A DNA stretch of 64,000 nt, from the NCBI GenBank assembly GCA_050084515.1, contig CM114273.1:32550001-32614000 (forward strand), given 5' to 3'. The notes under the pieces are model-generated. The model had not been told where the DNA came from. It ran no database searches and saw nothing but the letters and a program-made list of their open reading frames with translations. Below, in pieces: positions 1 through 14,816 of this stretch (the stretch's first letter is position 1; every line of letters begins with the position of its first letter). The position numbers were made by a program, and so were the translations under genes. The DNA is from Blasia pusilla. Lineage: Eukaryota; Marchantiophyta; Marchantiopsida; Blasiales.

Positions 1-1414
1 ACATGACCACAAGACCAAACTTGAGAATCCAAGTTAAAATAGCTCACATGACCAACTCTGCTCTTGAATTTACATACGCGTATCAAGCCACATTTACGCT
101 CTACGTGTACCATGAGAGAATCTAGACTTCAGTGCTCAAGCTCCTACAAAACCTCAAAAGATGCCTGCTCAAAAGGCTCAATGTACATGAGAAACATGGT
201 TAATAAAATCCATCTCCCTCACTTATATACCACCTCAAAAATGATAATCCCTACCCAACGGTAATGTCGCCAAATTCCTCCAACCACTCAAGACAAAAGT
301 TATGCCCAGAATAACCCATTGAATCTTTATGCCATCAACATGATATAAATCAATATATCGGCTAACTATCATGTAACAAATGTTGTGTGTATACACATCA
401 ATATACAATCCCCATTGCTAATTATATATGTACAAACAAACATCGTCAATTTTTCTAACACATAGGTAGATATAATTCAAACAATCACACATCAAAATGA
501 TGGTTGAATGCTTTGCAAATCCACAAAACATATATCTCAAGCTCACAGGTATCATTGTTATATTCTTACGACGACATGACGTACAATTATACATATGATC
601 TTTTCAAACCATACAAGCCTATCATTCCAATATGAGGTGTCTTTTAGGAGATCAAGACTGTGTGAGTATTGTTGCAAAAAGTACATAGTCCTTGCAATAA
701 AACAGACCGAGTCATAATTGTATGACTAGATAACACTTGAAGCTTACTGCTTCAGTAGTTGGATTTCACTATGCCAGTAATATCTATATGACTAGTGGTA
801 GTATCAATATTGGATTTTCTAGGGTGTTTTTTTTATGCCTTTGAATGGTGCTAGAATTTATGGATCTGAATTAGTGAATCCTCTTATCCATTTATATGGT
901 GAACATTTGAGAATTTTTCTTAGCATACACTACAAATATGAGAAAATGCACATAACAAAACATCAGCATGAACCACAAACATGCCAAGTGAATTAGAAAC
1001 AAGTAGTGTGTGGACATTATGCTGTTATGCAAAGTATTGGCATTCTTGAAGTAATGAAGAATAAGCATATATTGTTTTCAAAGTTTGAAATGAGACTAAG
1101 CTACAAAGAAAACATATGCAAAAAAATAACCAGACAATAGATAGATGGAGATTCTTAAAAAACAATCTCGAGCGATGGAATATCACCAAGGAGTTGTCTT
1201 GATACTATTTGATGCAAAACCAGACACAACTTCATGCTGTTGTATCCAAATAAAATAGAAAAGTGACTCAAAATTAAGATCAGATATCATAATTAGTGGG
1301 GTTTTGAAGTCTCAACTACAACAGGCAAGAGAGATATCTTTTGCCTACAAAGGTCACCCATGAAAACAAAGATAGGACATCTTAGAGAGTTGGAAGGAAA
1401 TAGAAAGAACTGCC
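1..1414. other. AT-rich stretch, no gene recognised
   Basis: No supported coding region, RNA gene or clear repeat was seen on either strand. Open frames are short and lack family features. It lies downstream of the minus-strand transposon-like gene ending near 1415. Confidence 0.5.
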
Positions 1415-1690
1415 CTACTGGATCACCTTTCTCATGTGCATCTTTAGCCAGAGCATGCTCGAACCAAACGCATCACCAAACGTTTCTTGCGCGGGTTTGT
1501 CTATCAAATTTGGCATCCACAAAGCGTGTTCCACATCAAACTCTTCATGAAGATCAACCCTAACCATGCCCGAGGGGATGTCCTTGGCATGGAACTTGTC
1601 CCTTTCACCAAAACCTGAAATAACTCTTGACCCTAGCACTATCTTACTCAACTTCGGCTTGGTGAGTAATACGTGATCCCCAATTTGCAA
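1415..1690 (-). pseudogene. C-terminal exon of a plant En/Spm-associated (DUF8039-like) protein
   Basis: Up to 91 residues ending in a stop. The pattern is a small beta-rich module with KFHAKDIPSGMVRVDL and then a GDAFGSSMLW block. This resembles the C-terminal module of plant proteins annotated as Ptta/En/Spm transposase-associated or DUF8039, which usually end with a 'GDA.G..v.WP' signature. A splice acceptor probably lies just upstream (above 1690), so the first Met is not a confident start. Lys/Arg-rich coding-like segments lie upstream on the same strand near 1920-2020 and 2160-2400. The family call is from memory of the pattern, not a search. Confidence 0.35.
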
Positions 1691-2422
1691 CTACAAAAAC
1701 ACAAAGCAAAGGCATTTAGTTAGCACCAATCCATATTTTGCCCACATGAATTTTCACTATCAACCTGAAAAGAAATCTACTACAAATTACCTGTCTGAAA
1801 GACCATCCCCATTTCGGAAGATCATGCGAAAAGTTCACAAGTCCTATACGACCATTTAACGGTCCACAAAAAGAACTATCAATGTCGCGATATGAACAAA
1901 AGCGGCCATCTTAGGCAAGATAAGTTACCTTGGTTCGTTTTGTGGACGATCCGGATCTGATTTCACTTTCCTGCTCTTTCGCTCCATCAGATTGTAGCCT
2001 AGACCTCCGTCTTTTGGCCAGCGATGATTTTTATTGACTGTCCACACTCAAGTTTTATACACATAATGCATGGCAAGGTCCATTGAGTGATGGAGGATGA
2101 GATGAATGTTGAAATTTTGGAAATGAACCATGTACGTGTGATGCAATCATACTTACGAGTGATCCGAGTATCACCCTCTGCACTCTCTATGGAACTTCTT
2201 CGCTTGTTGCTCCGTTCTATTGCATCTATAAATAGTCCACACATTGAGAAATGAATAGCAATAGTAGGTAATAACATTACAAGAGCGAGCATGTAGTGAA
2301 GTTGAACGAGTTCCTTACCACCAAATTGTGTTTTTGCCATTGCTTCTTTTAGGGGAGATATCTTCCTCTTTGCTGATTGAACTATTCCCGCTTCAAAAGT
2401 TGGTGTAGGTTCAACAATGACT

Positions 2423-3051
2423 TTAAGATGCTCTATAACAAAGGAAGTCAAATATACAGTAGTCATGCTGAAAATAAGAATTAGTTACAATCATTGAAAA
2501 TTGGAAGTGGAAGAGCGAAAGAGGACATGCAAGGAATAAATAACATGTAGGTACATGGAAATCTAAAGAATGGTTACCCCATGTTATATTCTCATCCCTT
2601 GTTGGAAATGGTTGAGAAATCGATGCCGGGATATTGGAAATTTGGTGTGGTGTCGAAGATACGTCTTTTGATGTAAGCTTGGACACCATTTCCATGAGTA
2701 CACCTAATGCTTTTTTTTGCCGTTCCATCTGAAATTTCACATCATCCAAATCCACACTCCACTTCTTCTCCACTTCTTCCAGCTGAATAGTGATCCTAGA
2801 CTCCACACTCTGCATCCATAAACCAAAGATAAGTATGTGCAAATAAACATACATTTATACAACAATACAACTAGATTAAGGCCGTGGTGCCTACTTGTTT
2901 TATTGGAAAAAGGGAAGGGGTTAGAATAGAGGTATGCAGATACATTTACCGGTGAGCTTAGTTGTCTAAAACCTGGTTTTTTAGGCAACTCTTCTCTCTC
3001 CATAGATTCTAGCCCCGTGCTCAAGGATCCCTTTGGCATACGGTGTGGCAC
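2423..3051 (-). pseudogene. Putative exons with coiled-coil character, same transposon-like gene
   Basis: Two adjacent minus-strand segments look coding. One near 2960-3051 begins MPHRMPKGSL and ends before a likely donor. The other, near 2580-2815, has a charged heptad-like stretch (EEVEKKWSVDLDDVKFQMER) followed by a Ser/Pro-rich tail. Charged coiled-coil segments ahead of a DUF8039-like tail are common in plant En/Spm-associated proteins. Exon edges are uncertain and no catalytic motif is visible. This may be a transposon-derived or decayed gene. Confidence 0.3.
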
Positions 3052-3320
3052 TTGCTCATGCTCCTTAACGACATCACACTCGTAAATTTCATGGGTGCGG
3101 AAGGTTTAAATGCAATATTGAAAATGCACTAATGATGAAAATTATGTACCATCCTGGAACTTTTGCAAAGAAACTCAGGAATGCAAAGATGACTTACATC
3201 AAGTCCATCTAGATCTGCACGGTCGGAGTGATTTTAAGTGTGGACTTTGGCCCTTGCTCAAGCCATATTTTCTACCTTCATTTTGCCCTTCTGAAAGAGC
3301 CAATAATCTACTAATCGATT

Positions 3321-3551
3321 CTATGATTCCTCATCAATATCAGGATAACACGGGACTGCCCGATGAGCTCCATGTAGTGTCCAATAGTTCTTGACATTGG
3401 ATCGTTCTGTTTTCAAGAGGGAAATAGATGATGCACCCACATATGTGTATGCCTCAAGGATGTGATCGTGGACGACAGCCGTGCTGATAGCATTCTTTTT
3501 ACTAATCTCAATGCATGACAAGTCCAAGTACCTCATCGCCCATACCTTCAA
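3321..3551 (-). pseudogene. Short open frame, possible exon of the same minus-strand gene
   Basis: A 76-residue frame (begins MKVWAMRYLDLSCIEISKKN) lies between the coiled-coil exons and the satellite block. It has a mixed globular-like composition, and part of it (RSNVKNYWTLHGAHRAVPCY) does not look like translated repeat. No family was recognised and it may be non-coding. It is listed because it lies in line with the neighbouring putative exons. Confidence 0.2.
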
Positions 3552-3559
3552 ATCATTTA

Positions 3560-5130
3560 GCTATGGCTTAGAAACTAAGACTTAGAGAATACCGCATCAT
3601 CTCACAAAACTTCTGAATTCGGATGAACTCTGTAAACCATACGATGAACCTCTCATGGTATCAATTCACAACATTAAAATCCTACCCAACCATTATAATT
3701 TAGACATGTGCCTCGGAAAACTTCATCCTATCCAATCTAGACTGTATGAGTACCACTGTAATATTTAACTAGTTAAGAAACTCAGCGTGAGAACTCCGTC
3801 TCATTTCTATACAGAACAAAAATCTCTTGAGATATGTAACTAACTAGCCTATCAAATGTGGACTATAAGAGTACCACCATATGAGTCATCATTAAAGTTC
3901 AGCAACAAAGGCTGTGAGAATAGTGTATCATCTCTAAAAAATCAGAATTCTTCGGAGTGTAAACTTCAAAAGTCAGACCAACTTTAGTAATATAGAATTG
4001 TGCACCCATAATCTACAAACCAACAAGTATGGACTATATGAGTACCACTATAACATTTCTAAGGTTTAGATACTTGTAAGGAAATAACATTGTAGAATCC
4101 CTCCAAAATTTAGAAGTGCTGAACCATGTAACTAACTAGCCTAGCAAGTCAGGACTTTATGCGTACTACCTTATCTATCATCGCATGGAGTTCAAAAACT
4201 GTCAATGAAAGAATATTGCATCATCTGTCAAACTTTTGAATTCAGATGAATTATGTAAAGTATATGACAAACCTCTCTTAGTACAAGTTTAGGAACTTCA
4301 ATTGTCCACCCAACCATCGTAATTTATACATATACCTTTATAATCTTCAGCTTAGCAAGTCTGGACTCTATGAGTACCACTGTAACATTTCTAAAGTTAA
4401 GAAACTTATATCAGAACTCTGTTTCATTTCTAAAACAACAGAAATCTGTTGGACTATGTAACTAAACCATTTGATAAAATACTGCCGAGCAAGTCTGGAG
4501 TGTATGAGTACCAATACAACAAATCTAAAGTTTAGAATCTTGCAATGAGATAACATTGTAGTATTATCCAAAAATTGCAGTAATCTGTTGAACCATGTAA
4601 CCAACTAGCCTAGCAAGTTAGGACTTTACGAGTATCACCTCATATGTCATTATATGGAGTTCTGAAACTAAGACTGAGAGAATACAACATCATCTCTCAA
4701 AACTTATGAGTGCAGATGAACTATGTAAACTATGTGATGGGCCTTTCCTGATATCTGTTCAGAAACTTTAGGGGTCCATCCAACCATCGTAATATAGAAG
4801 TGTGCCTCGATAAACTTCGACCTAGTAAGTCTGGACTAGATGAGTACCTGTGTATAATTTATAAAGTTGTGAATCTTAGAATGAGAACATTGCATCATTC
4901 CTAACAATAGTAGAAGTCTGTTGAATCATGTAATCTCTTAAAGTCTATACTTGCTATGTATAGCAAGTATAGACTTTAAGAGTACCACCTTATCTGTAAT
5001 TACATGGAGTTCAAAAAGTAAGACAGAAAGATTTATGTACCTTCTCTAAAGAAATAGACCTGTAACCAACCTCTCCTTGTGTCAATTCAGATTCTTCAAA
5101 TGTCCACACAACCATATTACTTTAGAATTG
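3560..5130. repeat. Degenerate tandem satellite with ~470-bp higher-order period
   Basis: A word like GGACTNTATGAGTACCAC recurs near 3742, 3862, 4031, 4150, 4362, 4495, 4618, 4831 and 4968. Spacings of about 120-210 bp fall into a higher-order period of about 464-473 bp (4031 to 4495, 4150 to 4618, 4362 to 4831, 4495 to 4968). Associated words (ACTAGCCTAGCAAGT, CAACCATCGTAAT) recur in step. Copies are strongly diverged. The block lies between putative exons, so it may be intronic. Confidence 0.7.
4937..4980. repeat. Perfect 44-nt palindrome (21-bp arms, 2-nt centre)
   Basis: The left arm 4937-4957 is exactly complementary to 4960-4980, with a GT centre. It sits inside the satellite block. 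The right arm is the normal repeat word (TAGCAAGTATAGACTTTAAG); the left arm is its inverted copy. A local inverted duplication is the likely origin. Confidence 0.9.
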
Positions 5131-5384
5131 TCAAAGAAAATACAGCCTACCAAATTTGATCTTAGGCTTCTACCATGTCAATTTTTAAACCAAGGAACAT
5201 AGAATTCATTGCAATAGCCACATGAACATGAATCTTGGAACTAACACCATAGCATTTCTAAAATCCACAACCCTAATATCCAAGTGCACATGAAGCCACA
5301 TGAAAAAAAGGTTGGAAATTGAAAACCAACATGTTGTCTATCAAAAGTCTGAATTATAGGGTCAACAATACATGATCCACTAGA

Positions 5385-5950
5385 TCATAAATGCGCAAAA
5401 CTATTCAACAAAAATTTCTTCTTCAACAGTGTATCAACTCCATCATAGATGCCATGAACTTCCAAACAATACAACCTACTAATGAAGTTACATGTAGATG
5501 CACCTGCTTGTGGGATCACATTTTTCGATGGGCTTGGTGTTGCGCAAGATTGGGATTTACTACGATACAAATGGTTGTCAGTATTCCCACTGCCTAATGG
5601 AGGTGCTATTGGTGATGGGGGCGGTGGTTGGGTTGGCCCATATCCCTTGCAACTACAAGAGCCCAACAATTAGCCAAATAAATTTCCAATAATCAAGACA
5701 GAGACATGTACGTGCAAGATGGGAAATGGCATAACAACAAGCTTGCTTACCCAAGGTGGTGGGATCGTCATGGATGATTGAGCTCTATTGGAACATGGAG
5801 ACTGAAATTGACTGCCATATCCCATTGGAGACTGCATCATCATAGGTACCCACCATGGCATCTGACTTTGTGCCCATGGGGAGGGCGGAGGGTGATATGC
5901 TTGTGAAGGCATTATGCTTTGTGATGGATTTCTCTCTATGGGTGCACATG
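5385..5950 (-). pseudogene. Putative Pro/Met-rich exons of the transposon-like gene
   Basis: Two minus-strand segments look like exons. The 5' one (about 5755-5935) is rich in Pro, Ser, Met and Trp (PPSPWAQSQMPWWVPMMMQS) and ends in a good GTAAGC donor. The next starts after a TTGTAG acceptor near 5660 and continues with TQPPPPSPIAPPLGSG. Low-complexity Pro/Ser segments of this type occur in plant transposon-derived proteins. Function is unknown and exon edges are tentative. Confidence 0.3.
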
Positions 5951-6269
5951 TAAGTAAACTTGTAAGTATACACAACTAGAGAGCACATGATGAGTAAAGG
6001 TGAGGAGGTGGTTATAATGACAAGTTGGTGCCCCCCTAGTCCCTGACATACCAATCGTACATATGAAGAGAGTTGAATATTCTTTGATGTCCTCTATTAC
6101 ATTACCGTCTCGTTTGTGTTGGTGGAAACTCGAACACTCTCCTTTTTTGGTGATTTTAACTTGACACTCCTCTGCCATTTGCTATTCAACGTATACAAGA
6201 AACAAGGGTTAATATAGAATACATAATTCTGAAACCTAAAAGAACAAAACAAAACATGAAAATATGACG

Positions 6270-6512
6270 AGAAAATACCCTCCCATCCTCCATCCATATA
6301 TCTTCCTCCTCATTTGCCCCCAAGAAGTCCATATCAAGGAGTGGATTATAGTAGGGATCTTTGGATTCACTATGTGAACAGTCACTTTGACTATCCTTAG
6401 GAGTCGCATGTTGGTTAGAGGCCTTCTGCTCCAAGCGAACACTGCGCCTTTGTGGAAGAGTAGGATTCCAGACTGGCACTAGCGTGCGCTTCTTCATAAT
6501 CCTTGGTGTCAC
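6270..6512 (-). pseudogene. Putative first exon of the minus-strand transposon-like gene
   Basis: The frame starts MTPRIMKKRTLVPVWNP and continues with a basic stretch (RRSVRLEQKA), then a Ser/Asp-rich acidic segment ending near EEEDIWMEDG before a possible GTATTT donor. The basic-to-acidic layout resembles N-termini of plant En/Spm-associated proteins, but no defining domain is visible. It marks the 5' edge of the exon cluster that runs down to 1415. Confidence 0.3.
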
Positions 6513-7660
6513 AAACCTTCAAAATATGGTCATGGAAAAATCAGGTAGGCTTCCTTGTATATAACCCTAGCATGAACATGATACATTTGACCAAAAAAAA
6601 GTGCAAGATTAAGGTTATCCAAGATGCAACCTACAAATCCTTCAACCCACCAAACAACTCTACCTCTTTTGCCTTTCTCTCAACTCACTATGCGATTCCT
6701 TTCTTCTTTGTATGGATTAAGACTCTGTTGAAAATTATCTACACTATCCCACAATGAACACCGATTGGATCCCACGTTCTCATCAATTATACCAGGTACA
6801 CCATTCTAGTTAGCTAGGATAACACCTATCTCGCTGGAAGCAAGATATTGTTCTATCTTGCTTCGATAATTCTAAACCCTGCACGCCACCAAATGCATAA
6901 CTTAATATTTTCCCCCCCTCCCCTCCAAATTCTTACATGCACACAACATCAACATCACACACGCCATGCGTGCCTACACGGAGGCATCTCATGGAGGTTA
7001 CAATCTTGCTGGTAGTTGCTACCCTCTTGCAAATATAACGTAGCACTCTCCAATGCCAACCATGGTTCAATCACGCCAAGTAAACAATACCCTATACATA
7101 ATTTGCAAGTCCACCCAAATTCACATACATCTCCATATCAAAAGACAAGTATTTCAATTACAAACAAGGAAGCAGTGGTCAGTATCATGGATACAACTAT
7201 GAATCAATCTGATTCCGAGTAAGTAGACTCTGAGTCAGTGTCTTCTACCATATCGCAGGCATGGATTATTGGCACACGTTGCACATTCACTTTAGTTGCT
7301 TCCATTTTGCGTCAATGAGGACTGTAGCTCCTAAGGTGATTGTTTCTAGTACGTTTCTTGTTTCTATGTCAGTGGTATGGAGGATAGGCAAAGCATTACA
7401 AGCTACATCTTGTGATTCTACATCATCAAAGAACACTCTATGAGCTCTAGCTTCCTTCCTCATGATCACTTATGGCTGGTGATCTAACGGCTCACATGAC
7501 TTCAAGTTGGCCAACAAGAAACCCTCCTTATCCAGTTTCATGGACCCTGCCCTAGAATCCCAATCAGCTCTCACCCACGCGCCCTGCATCAATATTATGG
7601 GTTGGTCCACAATCCCATAATCTAGCAGAAGAATATCCACCAGAACCCCAACATACGAGT
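6513..7660. other. Stretch without a recognised gene
   Basis: Short open frames only. Nothing with family motifs, no RNA gene and no clear terminal repeats were seen. It lies upstream of the minus-strand exon cluster and could hold its promoter, but no confident element was identified. Confidence 0.4.
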
Positions 7661-7665
7661 ATAAG

Positions 7666-9537
<1,872 letters not shown>

Positions 9538-9822
9538 TTGGTGAGTCATTTAAATTCTTGTCATAAAAACCACCCATATCTTCCAGTGATAGCTAAGGTT
9601 GAGTATGTAAATACTGCTACATATGAGAGAGCTTTTAGTATTCAAAATATCTTAAAACGACGACTTAGAAATGCATTAGGCTTAGAGCATCTATGTGAAC
9701 TTTGGAGAGTGAACATAGAAGGGCCAAAGGCATTTGATATATATTATTATGATGGAATTTTAGTAGAAGCTATAGATCAAGCTCAAAGGAAAATCTCAAA
9801 CGAGTTTAGGTTCTTGTGTTAG
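9538..9822 (+). pseudogene. hAT-like dimerisation-domain remnant (C-terminal transposase fragment)
   Basis: About 94 residues ending in a stop. The core has NTATYERAFSIQNILKRRLR followed by RNALGLEHLCELWRV and GP. This matches the general layout of the C-terminal dimerisation domain of hAT transposases and of domesticated zinc-finger 862/KIAA1586-like proteins (A..ERAFS..N.iK...RN.L....L..L.rv). The frame opens with GTG and no upstream catalytic part was found, so this is a 3' fragment. hAT family membership is an inference from pattern. Confidence 0.5.
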
Positions 9823-11429
9823 AACCTAATAATTACACTTGTCATCTTCTTTGGAAAAGAGTTTGTCACATTCTGAATCTTGATCTCATATATATGTAAA
9901 CATAATTCATATCTTTCTCTTTCTTTCTTAGAATTGAGCACGTTTAACCTTTTCTACAAAACGTAAATGAGCTTATTCTTTGTAGAAGATGTTAGCACAA
10001 TTGGCCTCCAAATGTGGGGGATATCAGGTTGAAATCCTGCCAAATGCTTCATTTCCAAGAGGTAAAAAGTGAAAAGAAGAACACAAGAAAAAAAAACTTT
10101 AGATTATGGAATAAGAAATTGATTCTAAAAATATTCCTTGAAAAAACCTGAAACAAATAAAATTTTTCAACTAGAAACTGATGGGAAAAATTCATCCGGA
10201 AAAAAAAGTGACGAAAAATACCAACCCTCTTCCTCATTGCTCATCATCACGGGTCCGAACAAATTTTTTAAAAACTGGCTTGTCTCTTAAACTTTCGGTA
10301 AAACGCAGGATTCCCCGAAAATCTTTGCGTAGCAATGAGTGACGCGAACCATGATTCTGTTCCATGTTTAGCCATGAGTAAACACTAACGTAATTAAGGA
10401 AGTACACGATAGTTCCCAAGCTTGCCTCGGATGTAAGAACCTTTCCGACAAAGTTCGTATCCCTTATTGACAAGATCTTACAAACAAGGTTCCTACTAAC
10501 AGGTTAATTGACAAGTTTGGTATCCCTAAATCTATACTATTTCGGGAGAGTGCCTTCTTGATTTGCAAGCACCTCTCTCCCTATATCTATATTATTTAGG
10601 GAGATCGTCTTCTTGATTCGCAAACACCTCTATACTTGAAACGTGACAATTCAACATAAAAAAAAACATTTCACATGTTACGGACATGATTAATCTCTTC
10701 CTTCTGCGGGATATAATGTGCCCATGCGAAGATAGGCATTTCCGTCCAATGATAATAACCCTTGTTAGGTAATATACGCATTTAGGCCGGATGAGGATGA
10801 TGACCCTAGTAGATTCCCTCGAAGGCAGATTCTAACTGGAACTTGGATATGTGGCAAGCATCATTGGAAGGACCCTGCATCACTTCATGTCGGACCCTCC
10901 TTAGTGGTCACTCTTCGGTGTGTTCGACGTTATATTGGACCCGTCGCTCCAGCTCGGGCCACGATCGAGCAGTAAATGCTATGCAGACTTGGCTTTATAG
11001 CTTAATTTACTCACAGAAAATCGGAAGCAGTTGTTGGGATCATCAATGGCCTAAAAAACCTCAGCTCATCGCTTAGGATTCAGCGTGGTGCGCAAGATTT
11101 AGGGCGAGTACTGTATGCAGTATTTGTTTGTGTACACCACAATACCACAATATCGCCTGGAGACCTCTCTTCCAATTAGCCCTGTCTGCGCGATCGAATC
11201 CCCAGGTGTTCCTGTAACTAGTTACAATGTGAGCCATCCCAGAGATGCTCGTAAAAAATATCGCAAGGTTTGGGCCGTGGAGCTGAGCCCCTTCCAATGA
11301 CGTTGAGATTCAGATAGTTCTCCGGCATTATCTGTGTCTGAAGATGTCAGAAGAGTTCTCTGATCTTTAACGTACACTCATCGACAATCAGATATGGAGC
11401 CAGAAATCGTGCATGGACAATGCTACAAT
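9823..11429. other. Stretch without a recognised gene; weak tRNA-like sequence at ~9985-10052
   Basis: No coding region supported. Near 9990-10050 there is an A-box-like word TTAGCACAATTGG, a 5-bp stem with 7-nt loop (CCTCC...GGGGG) and a T-arm-like GGTTGAAATCC. The 3' half of the D arm is absent, so it is not called a tRNA. Confidence 0.4.
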
Positions 11430-14400
11430 TTAGGCTCCGAGATGGACCGGTGACTGCGATTTCTTTGCTCCACCGGATTGCTCCCCATCATATTTCTTGA
11501 GCTCCTGCGCATCGTTGCCCCCAACATCCTCAGGGGTAACGAACCCTTTCCAGTACCAGTGGCGTTGCCAAACGTGCAGCATCTCCTCCAGGGGAATATT
11601 CTTGGTCTCGGGCAGGAGCAGGGCTACATAAATTGTCATAATAGCCAGAAAGCCCGCGAACAGGAAGAAAGTTCCCCACTTGAGGTGACAGAACATCGTC
11701 AGAAATAGCTGACCGATGGCGAATGTGAAGAAGAAGTTTACTGAAACAGTAACACTTTGGGCGGCAGAGCGAATTTCCAGAGAATAGATTTCGCTCGGGA
11801 CTAGCCAGGCCAGTGGTCCCCATGACCAGTCGAAAGCAGCGACGTAAATGCACATCAACGCCACCACTGATTTTGCCAAACTGCCGTGAAGACTGTTGTG
11901 TAGTTCCAGCTTCATCTTCATGATGGTGCCTATCGCAATCTGCACAGGTACATCACATCCATCTCAATTTCTCACAAGCCTACAGATATACGCAAATCCG
12001 AATGCAGGGGATGAACTTTGACGCAGAGCAGAAACCATTCCGAGGACTGTGCGAACCGATGGTCGTCGACCACAATCCTAGGATTATAGTCTTGAGCGCG
12101 CGGTCCTGAGCGACCCACTTCCACGGTACAATGTCGGAGGATAGAGACAGATAAATAATTCTCCGTCGAGACCATGATCCATATCCCGGTAGTTTCTTCC
12201 TCTCTTTTAATTTTCTGAACTGTTCCGCAGCAGAACTTCGAATCCTATAGCCGAAATTTCTTGACAGAAAATTTCCTCAGAAAGGTGTTCCCAACCTGCA
12301 AGTCTGCCTCTACCATCTACACGTGATGGGAGCTTACTATATGAACTTCTACACTTAAGTTTGCGGACACGATTGCGCGCCAAGTAGATATACCGGGACA
12401 TACTCTCAGGCCTGACTTCGATCCTCACTCTATACAAGCACATGAAAACAATGATTTATGCCGTGCCCGTTAATTGAAAATTGACCTATTGCGTACGCTG
12501 TCTCCCAGATATCTTAGAAGGACACTTCACTTTCAACTTTCGATCGAGAGGAAACCATTACCTGGCAGACAATCATCTGAATGCCTCCCTCGTAAAACAG
12601 GACCTTCCTTCCCCATCGGTCTACCGTCAAAATGGACAGCCAAGTGCCTACCACTTTCACCGTCCCGATGATGATAGCAGAGTACAACGCAGCATTGTCA
12701 CCATAACCAATACTCTTGAAAAGCACCGGGGCATAGAATGTGATGGCATTGTTTCCTGTAAGCTGCTGAAACATTGGAATGAAAATAGCATGAACCAGCT
12801 GCGGCCGGTGCTGTCTGGACAACAGAGTTCTGAAAGGGTACTTGACAGCTTTAGATATGTTACTGGCCTCGACCAGATCGTCGAACTCGACGTCCACATT
12901 TGACACTCCTCTAATTCTCTCCAGAGTCGCTCGCCCTTTCTCCATGTGCCCACGCTCCACAAGACTATTGGGAGTCTCAGGGAGAAAAATTCCTCCCAAC
13001 GTAAGTGTGAATGCGGGCACTGCGGCCAGCCCCAAAGAGATCCGCCATCCCCAAGGGGTTATTTTACCGGTACCATAGTTTATAATATTTGCAACCAGGA
13101 TTCCAATTGTTGTGGCAGACTGGAACATAATATTTAGAGCTCCACGGAGATTTGCTGGTGCCATTTCGGAGATGTACAGAGGAGCAGCCTGTAGAATCAC
13201 CAATTCAACATATCATTGAGTGAGGTGACGAAGCCAGAAATTGACGAATTTCCTTTGCGAAAATAAATTCCCCCGATAGTGAAAAGCACTTAAATAACTA
13301 AATAAACGTTACGATTTTCATTACAAGCCACATCTCAGAAATCGAAGAACGAGTATTACCACATTAGCAACCGCTGTTGGAGGGCCCTAGCCACAACTTC
13401 ACGCGATGCAAACTGACGTAGTTGGCAATTACAAGCTGAACAATCTACGGGCGAAAAGTCTCCATTAGAATTTTGGAGCGAGAAAGTGGAGCGAAACTAA
13501 CCGAACCTGATTAGCAAATCCCACACCAACTCCGAGGAGAATGCGCCCAACAATGAGCATAGTCAGGTTTATGGCAGCCCCATTCAGAACTGACCCAAGT
13601 AAGAAACTGATACCACCGATCAGGAGGGTGGGCCTCCTGCCCCAATTCTTTGTGGTATAACTGGCAAAGAATGTCGCGAACAAGCCGGCCAAATACAGAG
13701 ACGACGTGAAGAGCTGCAGAGTTTGGTTACTGTAGCGGCAATAGTTATTGGATAGCCCGGATTCCCTTTTCTCGGTCCTGTACACCGTTGGAAAGAATTT
13801 CATGAGGAAGTCATCCATTGACGTAACGCCACCTGCAGGGGAGAATCAGCACATAAGCTTTGTCTCATAAACACGAATATGGACGCGCGAATCTTGAGAG
13901 TTCCCTTCTACTTATTCAATTATGGATGAATTCCTGTCTTTTTTTCTCTCTCTCTCTCAGTACGTCTTCGATCAATCGTCATTGCCACTGAAGACTACGC
14001 GAACAGCCCTGTCTCCAGAGAAATATTCAGCGTTTACTGACTGTACGTATGCTCCCCGCGTCAAGTCCCAAGGAGCAACTTCTGGAACAACGAACAATCT
14101 CGGCAAAATGGTAAGCATTCTTCCTATCAATTCAGGCTCGGACCTATTAGAATAGCTACTTATATTCAGGTGAACGCCTACAGGTGTAATGAAAAGTCTA
14201 CAGGCCACTTTGTAAAGAGATCGAGCTCATGATGAATTACGAAGGCTTGAACTATACTGTGAAGTGTGTTCGAGGAAATGGAATTCAGGAGATGTATGGA
14301 ATACGACATACAGCCAATGGAGCCACAAATTTACTCATCCGCACGAGGCGGTAAGTTCTTGTCTGGATTAGATTTGGGATGTACCATTCTAGAAGAAAAT

Positions 14401-14816
14401 CTGGATGAGCTACAATAAGAAGTCACTGTAGAAGAGGCAACAAGATCTTCTGCAGTGATATTATTTATCTGGGTTTCCACATTTCTGTAAGGGCATTAGA
14501 TATGAACTCAGAACGGAGAGTGGCTCCGTTCAAGCAGTAGAACCATCTTATCGGACAATTCTTCCAGCCTTCATACACAGAAATATTGCATGTGCCATAA
14601 AAGGAACCCAGCTACTCATCGACTTGGAGCACTTCGATCTGCTTTTAACCATCATTCTACTTTGAGACATTTATGAAAAATACCTGACACTCCAAGATCA
14701 TAGCCGAAGATAAGGCCAGAACTTGCTGCCACAACGCATGCGAATAAAACGTACAAGGTGAGCCGCCCTTCATAATGCTTCCCTTTCCCCACTATGGGCG
14801 CAAGTCCCCCCGCCAT
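11430..14816 (-). CDS. STP: STP-type monosaccharide/H+ symporter (sugar transport protein), 4 exons
   Basis: Proton-coupled hexose uptake carrier of the plant plasma-membrane STP/MST family (MFS sugar porter, 12 membrane spans). The inferred exons are 14816-14684, 13832-13507, 13188-12562 and 11939-11430. All junctions are GT-AG and keep phase, giving 1596 nt and 531 residues, a normal STP length. Visible signatures are N-terminal [17 protein letters not shown], then [20 protein letters not shown] across intron 1, NWGRRP and VDRWGRK loop motifs, QQLTGNN in span 7 and [11 protein letters not shown] after span 12. No frameshift or stop was seen, so it looks functional. Introns are about 851, 318 and 622 bp. 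The family is secure; the exact orthologue and sugar specificity are not. Confidence 0.93.

Noticed and set aside
9985-10052. Functional tRNA gene
   Set aside because: The D-arm 3' half is missing and acceptor pairing is poor.
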